A stretch of DNA of 9,299 bases. Origin: an uncultured Alphaproteobacteria bacterium (GTDB lineage: Bacteria > Pseudomonadota > Alphaproteobacteria > Rhizobiales > Aestuariivirgaceae). The stretch lies in assembly GCA_937868035.1 (NCBI GenBank), contig CALMLK010000050.1, forward strand, positions 1-9,299, given 5' to 3'. Below, piece by piece: positions 1-6,595 of this stretch (position 1 is the stretch's first letter; every line of letters begins with the position of its first letter). The translations under genes and the position numbers were made by a program. The notes beneath the pieces are model-generated. The model made no database searches. It saw only the letters and a program-made list of their open reading frames with translations, and was not told the origin of the DNA.

Positions 1-509
1 AGGGAGTCCGGGCTGAAGCCGCCGAACACGACCGAGTGCACCGCGCCGATGCGGGTGCAGGCCAGCATGGCATAGGCGGCCTCGGGGATCATCGGCAGGT
101 AGATGGTGACGCGGTCACCCTTCTTGACGCCGTGCTTCTTCATCACGTTGGCAAGTTTGCACACTTGCACATGGAGTTCGTTGTAGGTGATCTTCTTGTC
201 GTCGTAGGGATTGTCGCCTTCCCAGATGATGGCAACCTGGTTGCCGCGCTTCTTCAGGTGGCGGTCAATGCAGTTGTGAGAGACATTGAGGACGCCGTCC
301 TCGTACCACTTGATCGACACCTTGTCGGGCGCATAGCTGGTGTTCTTGGTTTTCTTCGGCGCCTTGAACCAGTCCAGCCGCTTGCCTTCCCGGGCCCAGA
401 ATTTCACCGGATCCTTGACGGATTCCGCATACTTCTTCTTGTAACCGGCTTCATCCACCCAGGCGCGCTTTTTCCACGCCGCCGGAACCGCAACGACTCT
501 CTCGGACAT
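1..509 (-). CDS. acs: Acetyl-CoA synthetase, N-terminal part (cut by window edge)
   Basis: This enzyme activates acetate to acetyl-CoA through an acetyl-AMP intermediate in the cytoplasm. About 169 codons are present out of roughly 650 in the family; the catalytic core lies beyond base 1. The visible part matches the ACS N-terminal cap and the beginning of the AMP-binding domain: early [12 protein letters not shown], then [20 protein letters not shown], then [20 protein letters not shown], then [20 protein letters not shown], and at the edge [16 protein letters not shown]. All are typical of AcsA. Two in-frame ATGs occur, at 518 and 509. I prefer 509 ([12 protein letters not shown]) because the GGAGGA motif sits about 9 nt upstream of it, whereas it abuts the ATG at 518 directly. 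The gene is divergent from the transporter at 616. Nothing in the visible part looks broken. I am sure of the family. Confidence 0.95.
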   Translation of the reverse strand, partial: MSERVVAVPAAWKKRAWVDEAGYKKKYAESVKDPVKFWAREGKRLDWFKAPKKTKNTSYAPDKVSIKWYEDGVLNVSHNCIDRHLKKRGNQVAIIWEGDNPYDDKKITYNELHVQVCKLANVMKKHGVKKGDRVTIYLPMIPEAAYAMLACTRIGAVHSVVFGGFSPDS

Positions 510-615
510 AGGCGTCATTCCTCCCATACATGCCGGATTTGTTCGTCTTATCGGCGGACAAGTCTATAGCCTGCAATCCGACTCCTGTCTAAGTCCCGGA
601 GAACCGCCACCGCCC
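510..615. promoter_or_regulatory. Divergent acs / DMT-transporter intergenic region with a weak promoter candidate
   Basis: This 106-bp spacer separates two divergent start codons, so it should hold both promoters. On the plus strand, TTGTTC (539-544) and TCTATA (563-568) are 18 bp apart and resemble a sigma-70-type -35/-10 pair. They would give a leader of about 40 nt before the ATG at 616. GGAGAA (598-603) is the likely ribosome binding site for the transporter, 12 nt from its ATG. On the minus strand, a strong GGAGGA lies upstream of acs. I see no convincing minus-strand promoter, operator palindrome or riboswitch. The promoter call rests on hexamer resemblance only. Confidence 0.3.
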
Positions 616-1521
616 ATGCCGGCTTTGCGCCATATCCTGTATTTCATCGCCCTCGGAACGTTCTGGGGCGTTTCCCCCAGCCTGTACAAGTACTGGGGCG
701 AAAGCGGCGTGCCGGTCAGCCATGTCATCTGTTACACGGGGCTGGGCCTCGCGGTGTTCCTGTTCTGCGTCGCCCGTCTCTGGGAAGGTGACTGGGGTTG
801 GAGCCCGGCCATCCTGAAATATGGACTGGTCTGCGCCACGCTGATGAACGTGCCCTTTGCCTGGTCCCTCACCCTGGCGCGCCATGTGCCGGCTCCGGAA
901 CTGGCGCTGGTGTTCTCGATCTCGCCCATCATCAGCTTTCTCGTGGGCGCGCTCACGGGCCGTGATCCGCTCACGCGCCGCCGCGTCATCGCCATCCTCT
1001 TCGGCTTTGCCGCGTCCTCGCTTCTGGTGCTGACGCGCGACGGCATGGTGAGCGGCGCGGTGTCGTGGTGGCTGCTGGCGTCCTTCATCAATCCGCTGCT
1101 GTGGGCCACCTACAATTGGTACGCCCAGCAGAACTGGCCGAAAGACGGCACCACGTTCTCGGTCGGGGCGGCGGAGTCGCTGCTTTCGGGACTGCTGGCC
1201 TTGCCCTTCGTACTGGTGCTCTCGCCGCCGTGGTCAACGGCCTACAGCGGGCCGGTCGTCTGGTGGAGCCTCGTCTTCGCCACCGGCATGTGGGTGGCCG
1301 AACGCATTTCCTTCTTCACCCTCATTCGCGAGAAAGGGGCGAGCTACACGTCGCAGGCCGTCTATCTCTCCTCGCCCGCCGCCGTCTTCATCGCCATGTA
1401 TTTCTTCGGCGGTGCGGGCGATCCCTGGCTGTGGGCGGCGCTGGCGCTCATCATGGTGGCGCTCTACCTGAACAACAGCGGCGCGCCCCTCAAGCCAGCC
1501 GCCATACCGACGTCTTCTTGA
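616..1521 (+). CDS. EamA/DMT-superfamily transporter, ten predicted membrane segments
   Basis: This is a 301-residue, very hydrophobic protein with the length and two-repeat layout of the drug/metabolite transporter (EamA, RhaT-like) family, which act as inner-membrane permeases for metabolites. Hydrophobic segments alternate with short charged loops throughout. The first repeat runs roughly from residue 5 to 140 and includes LALVFSISPIISFLVGALTG, the usual helix 4 region. The second runs from about 148 to 290 and includes YTSQAVYLSSPAAVFIAMYF, the equivalent region of repeat two. A charged loop LTGRDPLTRRRVIA links helices near the middle of the first repeat. The start at 616 has a GGAGAA about 12 nt upstream and puts the first helix at the very N-terminus. 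The substrate cannot be told from sequence. The 3' end overlaps the convergent methyltransferase gene by 32 bp. Confidence 0.85.
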   Translation: MPALRHILYFIALGTFWGVSPSLYKYWGESGVPVSHVICYTGLGLAVFLFCVARLWEGDWGWSPAILKYGLVCATLMNVPFAWSLTLARHVPAPELALVFSISPIISFLVGALTGRDPLTRRRVIAILFGFAASSLLVLTRDGMVSGAVSWWLLASFINPLLWATYNWYAQQNWPKDGTTFSVGAAESLLSGLLALPFVLVLSPPWSTAYSGPVVWWSLVFATGMWVAERISFFTLIREKGASYTSQAVYLSSPAAVFIAMYFFGGAGDPWLWAALALIMVALYLNNSGAPLKPAAIPTSS

Positions 1522-2140
1522 TCTCCGCATCTTCAAGGTCGCGCGTCACCGGCACCGCGTAGGTGGCGATGGAGACGAGCTTGTCCTTGGGCAGGTAGCT
1601 GCGCCCCGGATCACCGATGAAGACGGTTGCACCTTCTTCCCGCGCCGCTGTGAGCCAGGCAAAGCAGGTGGCCGCAAGTGACTGTTCGTAAAACAAATCC
1701 CCGACGAGGATCACATCGACGCGAGGTGCTGCATGGGCCAGCAGATTGTCGCTGGTGATGCGGGGGGCAACACCGTTGAGCGCGGCGTTGATCTCCATCG
1801 CCGCCACGGCGAAGAGGTCGATGTCGGCTGCAAGCACCTCCTTCGCACCGGCCTTCAGCGCCGCAATGCCCACAAGCCCGGAGCCGGAGGCGAGGTCCAC
1901 CACGCGCTTTCCCCTCACCAGTGCAGGATGATCCAGCACGTGCCGTGCCAGCGCCTGACCGCCGGCCCAGGCAAAGGCCCAGAACGGCGGCGGCAATCCG
2001 ATCTCGCCCAGTTCCTCTTCCGTCTTCTGCCAGATCGGCAACGCCTCATGGGCGAGGTGGAGCTTCACCTCCGGCACCAGCGGCGGCGCAAGGATCTCGG
2101 TATGCGCACGCACGAAGCGGGCGCGCTCGTACGGCGTCAT
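1490..2140 (-). CDS. Class I SAM-dependent methyltransferase, ETF-beta lysine methyltransferase type
   Basis: This 216-residue cytoplasmic protein is a seven-beta-strand methyltransferase. SAM-binding motif I is VDLASGSGLVGIAALKAGA at residues 81-99. The acidic post-I strand is VLAADID at 102-108, and GDLFYE at 147-152 follows the next strand. The preceding PPPFWAFAWAGGQALARHVL (50-69) and the later FIGDPGRSYLPKDKL (174-188) are characteristic of the bacterial/mitochondrial ETFBKMT-like group, often misannotated as ribosomal protein L11 methyltransferase or Nnt1. Known members methylate lysines of the electron-transfer flavoprotein beta subunit; that substrate is inferred here, since no etfB lies in the window. 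The start codon overlaps the EVE gene stop as ATGA, and no strong Shine-Dalgarno sequence is visible, so translation is probably coupled. It is the last gene of the tsaD block, and its 3' end overlaps the transporter gene by 32 bp. Confidence 0.85.
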   Translation of the reverse strand: MTPYERARFVRAHTEILAPPLVPEVKLHLAHEALPIWQKTEEELGEIGLPPPFWAFAWAGGQALARHVLDHPALVRGKRVVDLASGSGLVGIAALKAGAKEVLAADIDLFAVAAMEINAALNGVAPRITSDNLLAHAAPRVDVILVGDLFYEQSLAATCFAWLTAAREEGATVFIGDPGRSYLPKDKLVSIATYAVPVTRDLEDAEIKKTSVWRLA

Positions 2141-2571
2141 GAAGCGAACGATGCGGGATCGAGCCCGCCCATCTTGCAGATGGCGCGGAATTCGACGGCT
2201 GTCACAGGCTGAACGGAAAGCCGCGAGTTCTTCACCAGCACCATCTCCGCAAGGGCCGTCACCTCCTTGATGGCATCGAGGCTGACAGGGTGCGGCAGCG
2301 CCGCCACGGCGCGCACGTCAACGCATTCCCACGCCGGCTTGTCGGCGGTCGAATCCGGATGGATGGTCTTGCACACCTGGACGATGCCGACCACCGCCTT
2401 GCCGATGTTGGAGTGATAGAAGAAGCCGCGTTCGCCGAGCTTCATCGCCCGCATGTTGTTGCGGGCCTGGTAGTTGCGAACGCCACTCCATTCCTCACCC
2501 CGCTCGCCCTTCTTCACCAGCATGTCGAAGGAGAACACGTCGGGCTCTGACTTGAACAGCCAGAAGGTCAT
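2137..2571 (-). CDS. EVE-domain (thymocyte nuclear protein 1-like) protein
   Basis: This 144-residue protein consists of a single EVE domain, a PUA-like fold that binds modified bases in nucleic acids. Diagnostic stretches are WLFKSEPDVFSFDML at residues 4-18, EWSGVRNYQARNNMRAMKLG around 27-46, and GERGFFYHSN followed by VGIVQV. The tail VKNSRLSVQPVT is also typical of stand-alone EVE proteins of this length. I chose the ATG at 2571 rather than an upstream ATG at 2607. It begins exactly at the conserved N-terminus, has GGAG about 8 nt upstream, and forms a TGATG overlap with the YciI-like gene. The stop overlaps the methyltransferase start as ATGA. The protein's ligand is unknown. Its place in an operon with the tRNA-modifying enzyme TsaD suggests an RNA-related role, but this is inference. 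Confidence 0.88.
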   Translation of the reverse strand: MTFWLFKSEPDVFSFDMLVKKGERGEEWSGVRNYQARNNMRAMKLGERGFFYHSNIGKAVVGIVQVCKTIHPDSTADKPAWECVDVRAVAALPHPVSLDAIKEVTALAEMVLVKNSRLSVQPVTAVEFRAICKMGGLDPASFAS

Positions 2572-2855
2572 CACTTCGTCTCCGGATTCTTGATGAGCCA
2601 CTTCCACGGCCGCACCTCGACCGAGGCAAACAGTCCCGCCATGGCGTAAGGGTCGCGCCCCGCGATGGCCTGCGCCTCCGCCTGGTCAGCGGCCTCGATG
2701 ATGACGAGGCTGCCATTGGGATTGCCGCTGGCATCCAGGAAGGGCCCGGCCCCCTTCACATCAACCGTTTCAAGATAGGTAAGATGGGCGGGCCGCGTCG
2801 CCATGCGAAGGTCGAGGCTGTTCGGCTTGTCGGTGCAGATGACGGCAAAGAGCAT
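2571..2855 (-). CDS. YciI-like protein
   Basis: This is a 94-residue single-domain protein of the YciI family, a ferredoxin-like (dimeric alpha/beta barrel) fold. It keeps the family hallmarks: a histidine in RPAHLTYL (His24), the glycine turn NGSLVIIEA around residues 47-55, and the C-terminal RDPYAMAGLFASVEVRPWKW, in which Asp68 would pair with His24 as the proposed active-site dyad. The biochemical function of most YciI proteins is unknown, so I give none. The ATG at 2855 has GGAG 7 nt upstream. The gene lies 14 nt downstream of the gpsA stop, and its own stop overlaps the EVE gene start as TGATG. This gpsA-YciI-EVE order recurs in Hyphomicrobiales genomes, as I recall. Confidence 0.9.
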   Translation of the reverse strand: MLFAVICTDKPNSLDLRMATRPAHLTYLETVDVKGAGPFLDASGNPNGSLVIIEAADQAEAQAIAGRDPYAMAGLFASVEVRPWKWLIKNPETK

Positions 2856-2869
2856 GGATGGTCTCCGGT

Positions 2870-3770
2870 TCAGAATTCGGATTTGAGAGGACGCGCCAGC
2901 AGACGGTTGATTTCATCCTCGGGTGAGGAATTGCGGTCAAGGATGGCATGCACGGCGGACACGATGGGCATGTCCACGCCGTGACGCGCCGCCAGATCAA
3001 CGGCGACAAGGGCCGTATAGGCTCCCTCCACCGTGCCTGCCGTCGCGGCCAGCGCCTCAGGCACGGCAGCACCGCTGCCGATCAGGCGGCCCGCAGAATA
3101 GTTGCGCGACTGCGGACTGGTGCAGGTCAGCATCAGGTCGCCGAGACAGGAGAGGCCCATCAGCGTATCGGCGCGCACGCCGATCGCCTGGCCGAAACGG
3201 GTGAGTTCGGCAAAGCTCCGCGTGATGAGGGCGGCGCGCGCTGTCGCCAAGCCGGCGTCCGTCGGAAATCCCGCAGGCGATGGCGAGCACGTTCTTGATG
3301 GCCCCGCCAAGGGCCACGCCCAGCACGTCGTCGGAACCGTAGATGCGGAAGTGCGGCAGGCTCAACTCCTGCGCCCAGGCATTGGCAAGCTCAAGCGTGG
3401 GGCCGCCCAGCGTCACAGCCGTGGGTTTGCCCGCCAGTACATCTGCCGCAAAGCTCGGTCCCGAAAGGATGAGGGCGGGGTTTTCCGGCGCGCGCGAGCG
3501 CACCACCTGATGCATGAAGTGACCGCTGCCGCGCTCAATGCCCTTGGCCGCGATGATGACGGCAGCCTTGTCGGGCACCTGCACCTCGGTCAGCACCAGC
3601 CGCACCGCCTGCGCCGGCACGGCCACGATCACCGCGTCCGCATCCCTGGCGAGCCGCATGTCCTTGTTGGCGCGGCTCCAGACGGCGACGTCGTGCCCCG
3701 CACTGCGCGCCACATGGGCCAGTGCCGAACCCCAGGACCCGCCGCCCAGCACCCAGATCTTTTTCGTCAT
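2870..3770 (-). pseudogene. gpsA: Glycerol-3-phosphate dehydrogenase [NAD(P)+], frameshifted and internally shortened
   Basis: GpsA reduces dihydroxyacetone phosphate to glycerol-3-phosphate for phospholipid synthesis. The 5' part (3770 to about 3234) encodes the Rossmann domain: GGGSWGSALA at residues 9-18, IVAVPAQAVRLVL, AAKGIERG with Lys76, ILSGPSFAADV, and LGGAIKNVLAIACG with the conserved Lys159. Reading then leaves frame at a GCGCGCGC run (3234-3241). The C-terminal domain continues in another frame to 2870 (ARAALITRSFAELTRFG, MGLSCLGDLMLTCTSPQSRN, VEGAYTALVAVD). Restoring one GC dinucleotide gives LGD-SAR-AALITR, an exact family match and a 300-residue product. Without it the protein ends at 3057 after 237 residues, the last 58 unrelated. 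The N-terminal region also lacks about 30 residues between VWSRANKD and DADAVIVAVP. The start overlaps the tsaD stop as ATGA. It may be a true pseudogene or an assembly error; the deletion makes pure error less likely. Confidence 0.85.
3234..3241. repeat. (GC)4 dinucleotide run at the gpsA frameshift
   Basis: Four GC units lie exactly at codon 179 of gpsA, where the reading frame breaks. Five units would restore the frame and the conserved family sequence. Runs like this are prone to slipped-strand change and also to sequencing or assembly error, so the run explains the lesion either way. Confidence 0.6.
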
Positions 3771-4861
3771 GCCTTTGCCCCCAGCCGTCCGTGCCCCACG
3801 AGCGGAGCCGAAACCGCATCGAGCGGCCAGCGCGCCCGGGCGGCGGAATCCAATTCATCCTGCAGTCCCAGCGCAAGGCGCTCCGCCCCCGCCCAGGCGA
3901 TCATCGCCGCATTGTCCGTACACAGATCAAACGGAGGAACAGCGAGCGCGAATCCGTTCGCCTCCGCCACCTCGGCAAACATCGCCCGCAGCCGCGCATT
4001 GGCCGCAACGCCGCCCGCCACCACGAAGGCTGGCGTGGCGGCCTCGGGGCACATCTCGCGGAACAGCGCCATGGCCCGGCGCGTGCGGTCCGACACCGTT
4101 TCGACCACGGCGCGTTCGAAGGAGGCGCAGACATCGGCGCGGTCGTCATCGCTCACGCGGGGCAGGGCCTGCACGATCTCGCGAACGGCGGTCTTGAGGC
4201 CCGAGAAGGAGAAATTGCAATCGGCCCGGCCCTTGAGCGGACGTGGCAGGGGAAAGCGCAGGGGATTGCCGAGCTTCGCCAGTGCTTCCACCTGCGGCCC
4301 GCCGGGATAGCCAAGGCCCAGCAACTTCGCCGTCTTGTCGAAGGCTTCGCCGAGCGCGTCATCAATGGTGGTGCCGAGGCGCTGGTAGGCGCCCACGCCC
4401 GTCACCAACTGGAATTGCGTGTGCCCGCCGGAAATCAGCAGCAGCAGGTAGGGGAAAACGCACGGCCCCAGGAGACGCGGCGTGAGCGCGTGTCCTTCCA
4501 GGTGGTTGATGGCGAGAAATGGCAGACCCTGCGCCAGCGCGAAGCCTTTCCCGAAGGTATGCCCCACGAGCAGCCCGCCCACCAGGCCAGGCCCTGCCGT
4601 CGCTGCCACGGCAGAGAGCGCTCCCGCATCGACCCTCGCCTCCGCCAGCGCCTGCTCCGCCAGCGTGCCGATGTGGCGGATGTGGGCACGCGCCGCCACT
4701 TCCGGCACCACGCCGCCATACGGCGCGTGATCCTTGACCTGCGACAGCACCACATTGCTGAGGATGGTCCCGTGCCCCTCCGAATCGCGGCGCACCACGG
4801 CGGCTGCCGTCTCGTCGCAGGAGGTTTCAAGTCCAAGAATGAGGGTTGCGGATGCGGCCAT
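3767..4861 (-). CDS. tsaD: tRNA N6-adenosine threonylcarbamoyltransferase TsaD
   Basis: TsaD transfers the threonylcarbamoyl group from threonylcarbamoyl-AMP to A37 of ANN-decoding tRNAs (t6A), working with TsaB and TsaE in the cytoplasm. The protein is 364 residues, normal for the family. Visible motifs in order are [16 protein letters not shown] at residues 8-23, [17 protein letters not shown] at 48-64, [13 protein letters not shown] at 88-100, and the metal-binding NHLEGH with His120 and His124. These are followed by [14 protein letters not shown] at 140-153, [42 protein letters not shown], and [12 protein letters not shown] with metal ligand Asp316. I chose the ATG at 4861, not an upstream extension to 4960, because the family begins right at ILGLETS and the extension runs into hemC. 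No good Shine-Dalgarno sequence is visible. It is the first gene of the minus-strand operon and its stop overlaps gpsA as ATGA. Confidence 0.96.
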   Translation of the reverse strand: MAASATLILGLETSCDETAAAVVRRDSEGHGTILSNVVLSQVKDHAPYGGVVPEVAARAHIRHIGTLAEQALAEARVDAGALSAVAATAGPGLVGGLLVGHTFGKGFALAQGLPFLAINHLEGHALTPRLLGPCVFPYLLLLISGGHTQFQLVTGVGAYQRLGTTIDDALGEAFDKTAKLLGLGYPGGPQVEALAKLGNPLRFPLPRPLKGRADCNFSFSGLKTAVREIVQALPRVSDDDRADVCASFERAVVETVSDRTRRAMALFREMCPEAATPAFVVAGGVAANARLRAMFAEVAEANGFALAVPPFDLCTDNAAMIAWAGAERLALGLQDELDSAARARWPLDAVSAPLVGHGRLGAKA

Positions 4862-4935
4862 GAGTCCGGCTGGCGTGGGGAGGGGCAAATGAATTAGACG
4901 TTGCCGCTGTAGCATCCGGAACTTACACTTTGCAA
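4862..4935. promoter_or_regulatory. Back-to-back tsaD / hemC promoter region
   Basis: This 74-bp spacer between divergent starts must hold both promoters. On the plus strand, TTGCCG (4901-4906) and TACACT (4924-4929) are exactly 17 bp apart, which puts the expected transcription start at about 4936, the A of the hemC ATG. On the minus strand, TCTAAT (complement of 4893-4898) is a good -10 for tsaD, with a poor -35 at 17 bp (TTCCGG, complement of 4916-4921), giving a leader of about 25 nt. The two promoters would interlock, so transcription in the two directions could interfere. I see no clear operator palindrome. Confidence 0.4.
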
Positions 4936-5856
4936 ATGACCAAAATCCGTATCGGAACACGGGGTTCGCCCCTCGCCCTCGCCCAGGCCCACGAAACCCG
5001 CCGCCGCCTCATGGCGGCCCACGGCCTGCCGGAGGAGGAATTCGAGATCGTCGTCATCACCACGACAGGCGACCGCATCCGCGACCGCCCCCTGTCGGAG
5101 ATCGGCGGCAAGGGCCTCTTCACCAAGGAAATCGAGGAGGCGCTCTTCGCCCGGGAGATCGACCTCGCCGTCCATTCCATGAAGGACATGCCGGCGGTGT
5201 TGCCGGATGGGCTCGCCTTTGCCGCCACGCTGCCGCGCGAAGATGCGCGTGATGCGCTCATCAGCCTGACTGCGACGTCGCTGCGGGACATGACGCAGGG
5301 CGCAACGCTGGGCTCGTCATCGGTGCGCCGCACGGCCCAGGCGCTGCGTCTCCGCCCCGACCTGAAGGTGGTGCAGTTTCGCGGCAATGTGGAAACGCGC
5401 CTGCGCAAACTGGCGGATGGCGTGGCCGACGCCAGCTTCCTTGCCGTCGCCGGCCTCAATCGTCTCGGCCTGTCGCACCACATCGCCGCCATCGTGACGA
5501 TGGAGGAGATGCTGCCCGCCATCGCCCAAGGTGCGATCGGCATCGAGATCCATGCCGGCAATGCCCGCATCCACACCATGCTGGACGCCATCAATCATGT
5601 GGAGACGGCCACCGCCATCGCCTGCGAGCGCGCTTTCCTCGCGGCGCTCGATGGTTCCTGCCGCACACCGATTGCCGGGCATGCGCACCTGAGGGATGGC
5701 CGCCTCCACTTCCGCGGCGAGACGCTGACCCTCGACGGCAGCAAGGTGTTCACCGCCGAACGGAGCGGCGCGCCCGCCGATGCTGCGCAGATGGGAACGG
5801 ATGCTGCCGCCGAAGTGAAGGCAAAGGGCGGCAGTCTTATCGTCGGCGCGGCCTGA
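4936..5856 (+). CDS. hemC: Porphobilinogen deaminase (hydroxymethylbilane synthase)
   Basis: HemC joins four porphobilinogen molecules into hydroxymethylbilane in cytoplasmic tetrapyrrole synthesis. The 306-residue length is normal. Motifs in order are [15 protein letters not shown] at residues 4-18, [20 protein letters not shown] at 42-61, HSMKDMP at 80-86 with catalytic Asp84, and [10 protein letters not shown] at 126-135. [13 protein letters not shown] follows at 147-159, and [13 protein letters not shown] at 238-250 contains Cys242, which carries the dipyrromethane cofactor. Asp84 and Cys242 fall at the same numbers as in the E. coli enzyme as I recall them. The ATG at 4936 is preferred to a TTG two codons upstream because the conserved start follows it at once. 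There is no clear ribosome binding site, and a promoter candidate lies so close that the mRNA may be leaderless. It is the first gene of the heme operon. Confidence 0.97.
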   Translation: MTKIRIGTRGSPLALAQAHETRRRLMAAHGLPEEEFEIVVITTTGDRIRDRPLSEIGGKGLFTKEIEEALFAREIDLAVHSMKDMPAVLPDGLAFAATLPREDARDALISLTATSLRDMTQGATLGSSSVRRTAQALRLRPDLKVVQFRGNVETRLRKLADGVADASFLAVAGLNRLGLSHHIAAIVTMEEMLPAIAQGAIGIEIHAGNARIHTMLDAINHVETATAIACERAFLAALDGSCRTPIAGHAHLRDGRLHFRGETLTLDGSKVFTAERSGAPADAAQMGTDAAAEVKAKGGSLIVGAA

Positions 5857-5873
5857 CCGGTTTGGCGCGCGGC

Positions 5874-6584
5874 ATGAGAGTGATCCTCACGCGGCCCACC
5901 AAAGATGCAACGCCCCTTGCCGCGAAGGTGAAGGCGTTGGGGCATGAGCCCCTGATCGTGCCGCTGCTGGAGATTGTTCCACGCGGCAGCGCCACGATTC
6001 CGGTGGAGCCGTACCAGGGCGTCTGCATCACCAGCGCCAACGGCCTTGCCAACGTGCCACTGCTTGCCAGTGTTCGGCATCTCCCGGTCTATTGTGTCGG
6101 CCCTCAATCCGCCGCTGCAGCTCGCACCGCCGGGTTCACGGAGGTGCAGGCCCATGGCGGCGATGTCGATGGCCTCGCGGCATTCATCGTAAAGCATCTT
6201 GCAAAGGACTCAGGCCCGCTTCTCTATCTCTCCGGTGCCGCCACTTCGGGCGACCTCGAAGGCAAGCTCCGGGCAGCGGGATTTCGCATCACGCGCGTCG
6301 TCGCCTATGATGCCGTGTCGACAACACCGGCAGACCTGCGTGAAGCGGTAACAACGTCCGATGCCGTTCTGCTCTACTCGCCCCGCAGCGCCGCCCTGTG
6401 GCGCGCAGCGATTGAAAAGGCAGGCTGCGCACAACACATGACGAAGATGCTTCACCTCTGTCTTTCCGCCAATGTGGCGCGCGCGCTGCCGCCCGGCTGG
6501 CCGCATGAAATTGCCGCAAATCCTGACGAAGAGGCCATGCTTGCGGCACTTGAAACGCTTGAACCCTTGCCCGAACAGGAATAG
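5874..6584 (+). CDS. hemD: Uroporphyrinogen-III synthase
   Basis: HemD closes hydroxymethylbilane with inversion of ring D to give uroporphyrinogen III, the branch point for heme, cobalamin and (where present) bacteriochlorophyll. The 236-residue protein has the two-lobed, weakly conserved architecture of the family. It starts with MRVILTRP (residues 1-8), followed by GHEPLIVPLLEI, ITSANGLANV at 52-61 and VYCVGPQSA at 72-80. LLYLSGAATSGDLEG at 116-130 opens the second half, and the second-lobe LLYSPRSAALW at 166-176 is the equivalent of the conserved F(T/S)S motif. The ATG at 5874 is preferred over a TTG at 5862 since MRVILTRP is the usual family start. It lies 17 nt after the hemC stop, so the two are almost certainly co-transcribed. 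Low sequence conservation is normal here; position and motifs together make the call firm. Confidence 0.93.
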   Translation: MRVILTRPTKDATPLAAKVKALGHEPLIVPLLEIVPRGSATIPVEPYQGVCITSANGLANVPLLASVRHLPVYCVGPQSAAAARTAGFTEVQAHGGDVDGLAAFIVKHLAKDSGPLLYLSGAATSGDLEGKLRAAGFRITRVVAYDAVSTTPADLREAVTTSDAVLLYSPRSAALWRAAIEKAGCAQHMTKMLHLCLSANVARALPPGWPHEIAANPDEEAMLAALETLEPLPEQE

Positions 6585-6595
6585 CCCTTATCTCC

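Noticed and set aside
36..569. A 177-codon open frame on the plus strand at the left edge
   Set aside because: It is antisense to acs, whose protein matches its family along the whole visible length.
1490..2571. EVE protein plus methyltransferase as a possible defence or DNA-modification module
   Set aside because: The methyltransferase has protein-lysine-methyltransferase signatures, not DNA methylase motifs. No nuclease or helicase is nearby, and the genes sit in a conserved housekeeping operon.
2870..3310. Separate translation of the GpsA C-terminal domain as its own gene
   Set aside because: The longest frame would begin at a TTG with no ribosome site, and its first residues are out-of-frame Rossmann-domain sequence, so a split gene is not supported.
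3102..4310. A 402-codon open frame on the plus strand opposite gpsA and tsaD
   Set aside because: TsaD on the minus strand has every family motif. The plus-strand product is low-complexity, rich in Arg, Ala and Ser, and resembles no family.
3722..4897. A 391-codon open frame on the plus strand opposite tsaD
   Set aside because: It is antisense to tsaD, rich in His, Arg and Gln, and has no ribosome site or domain.
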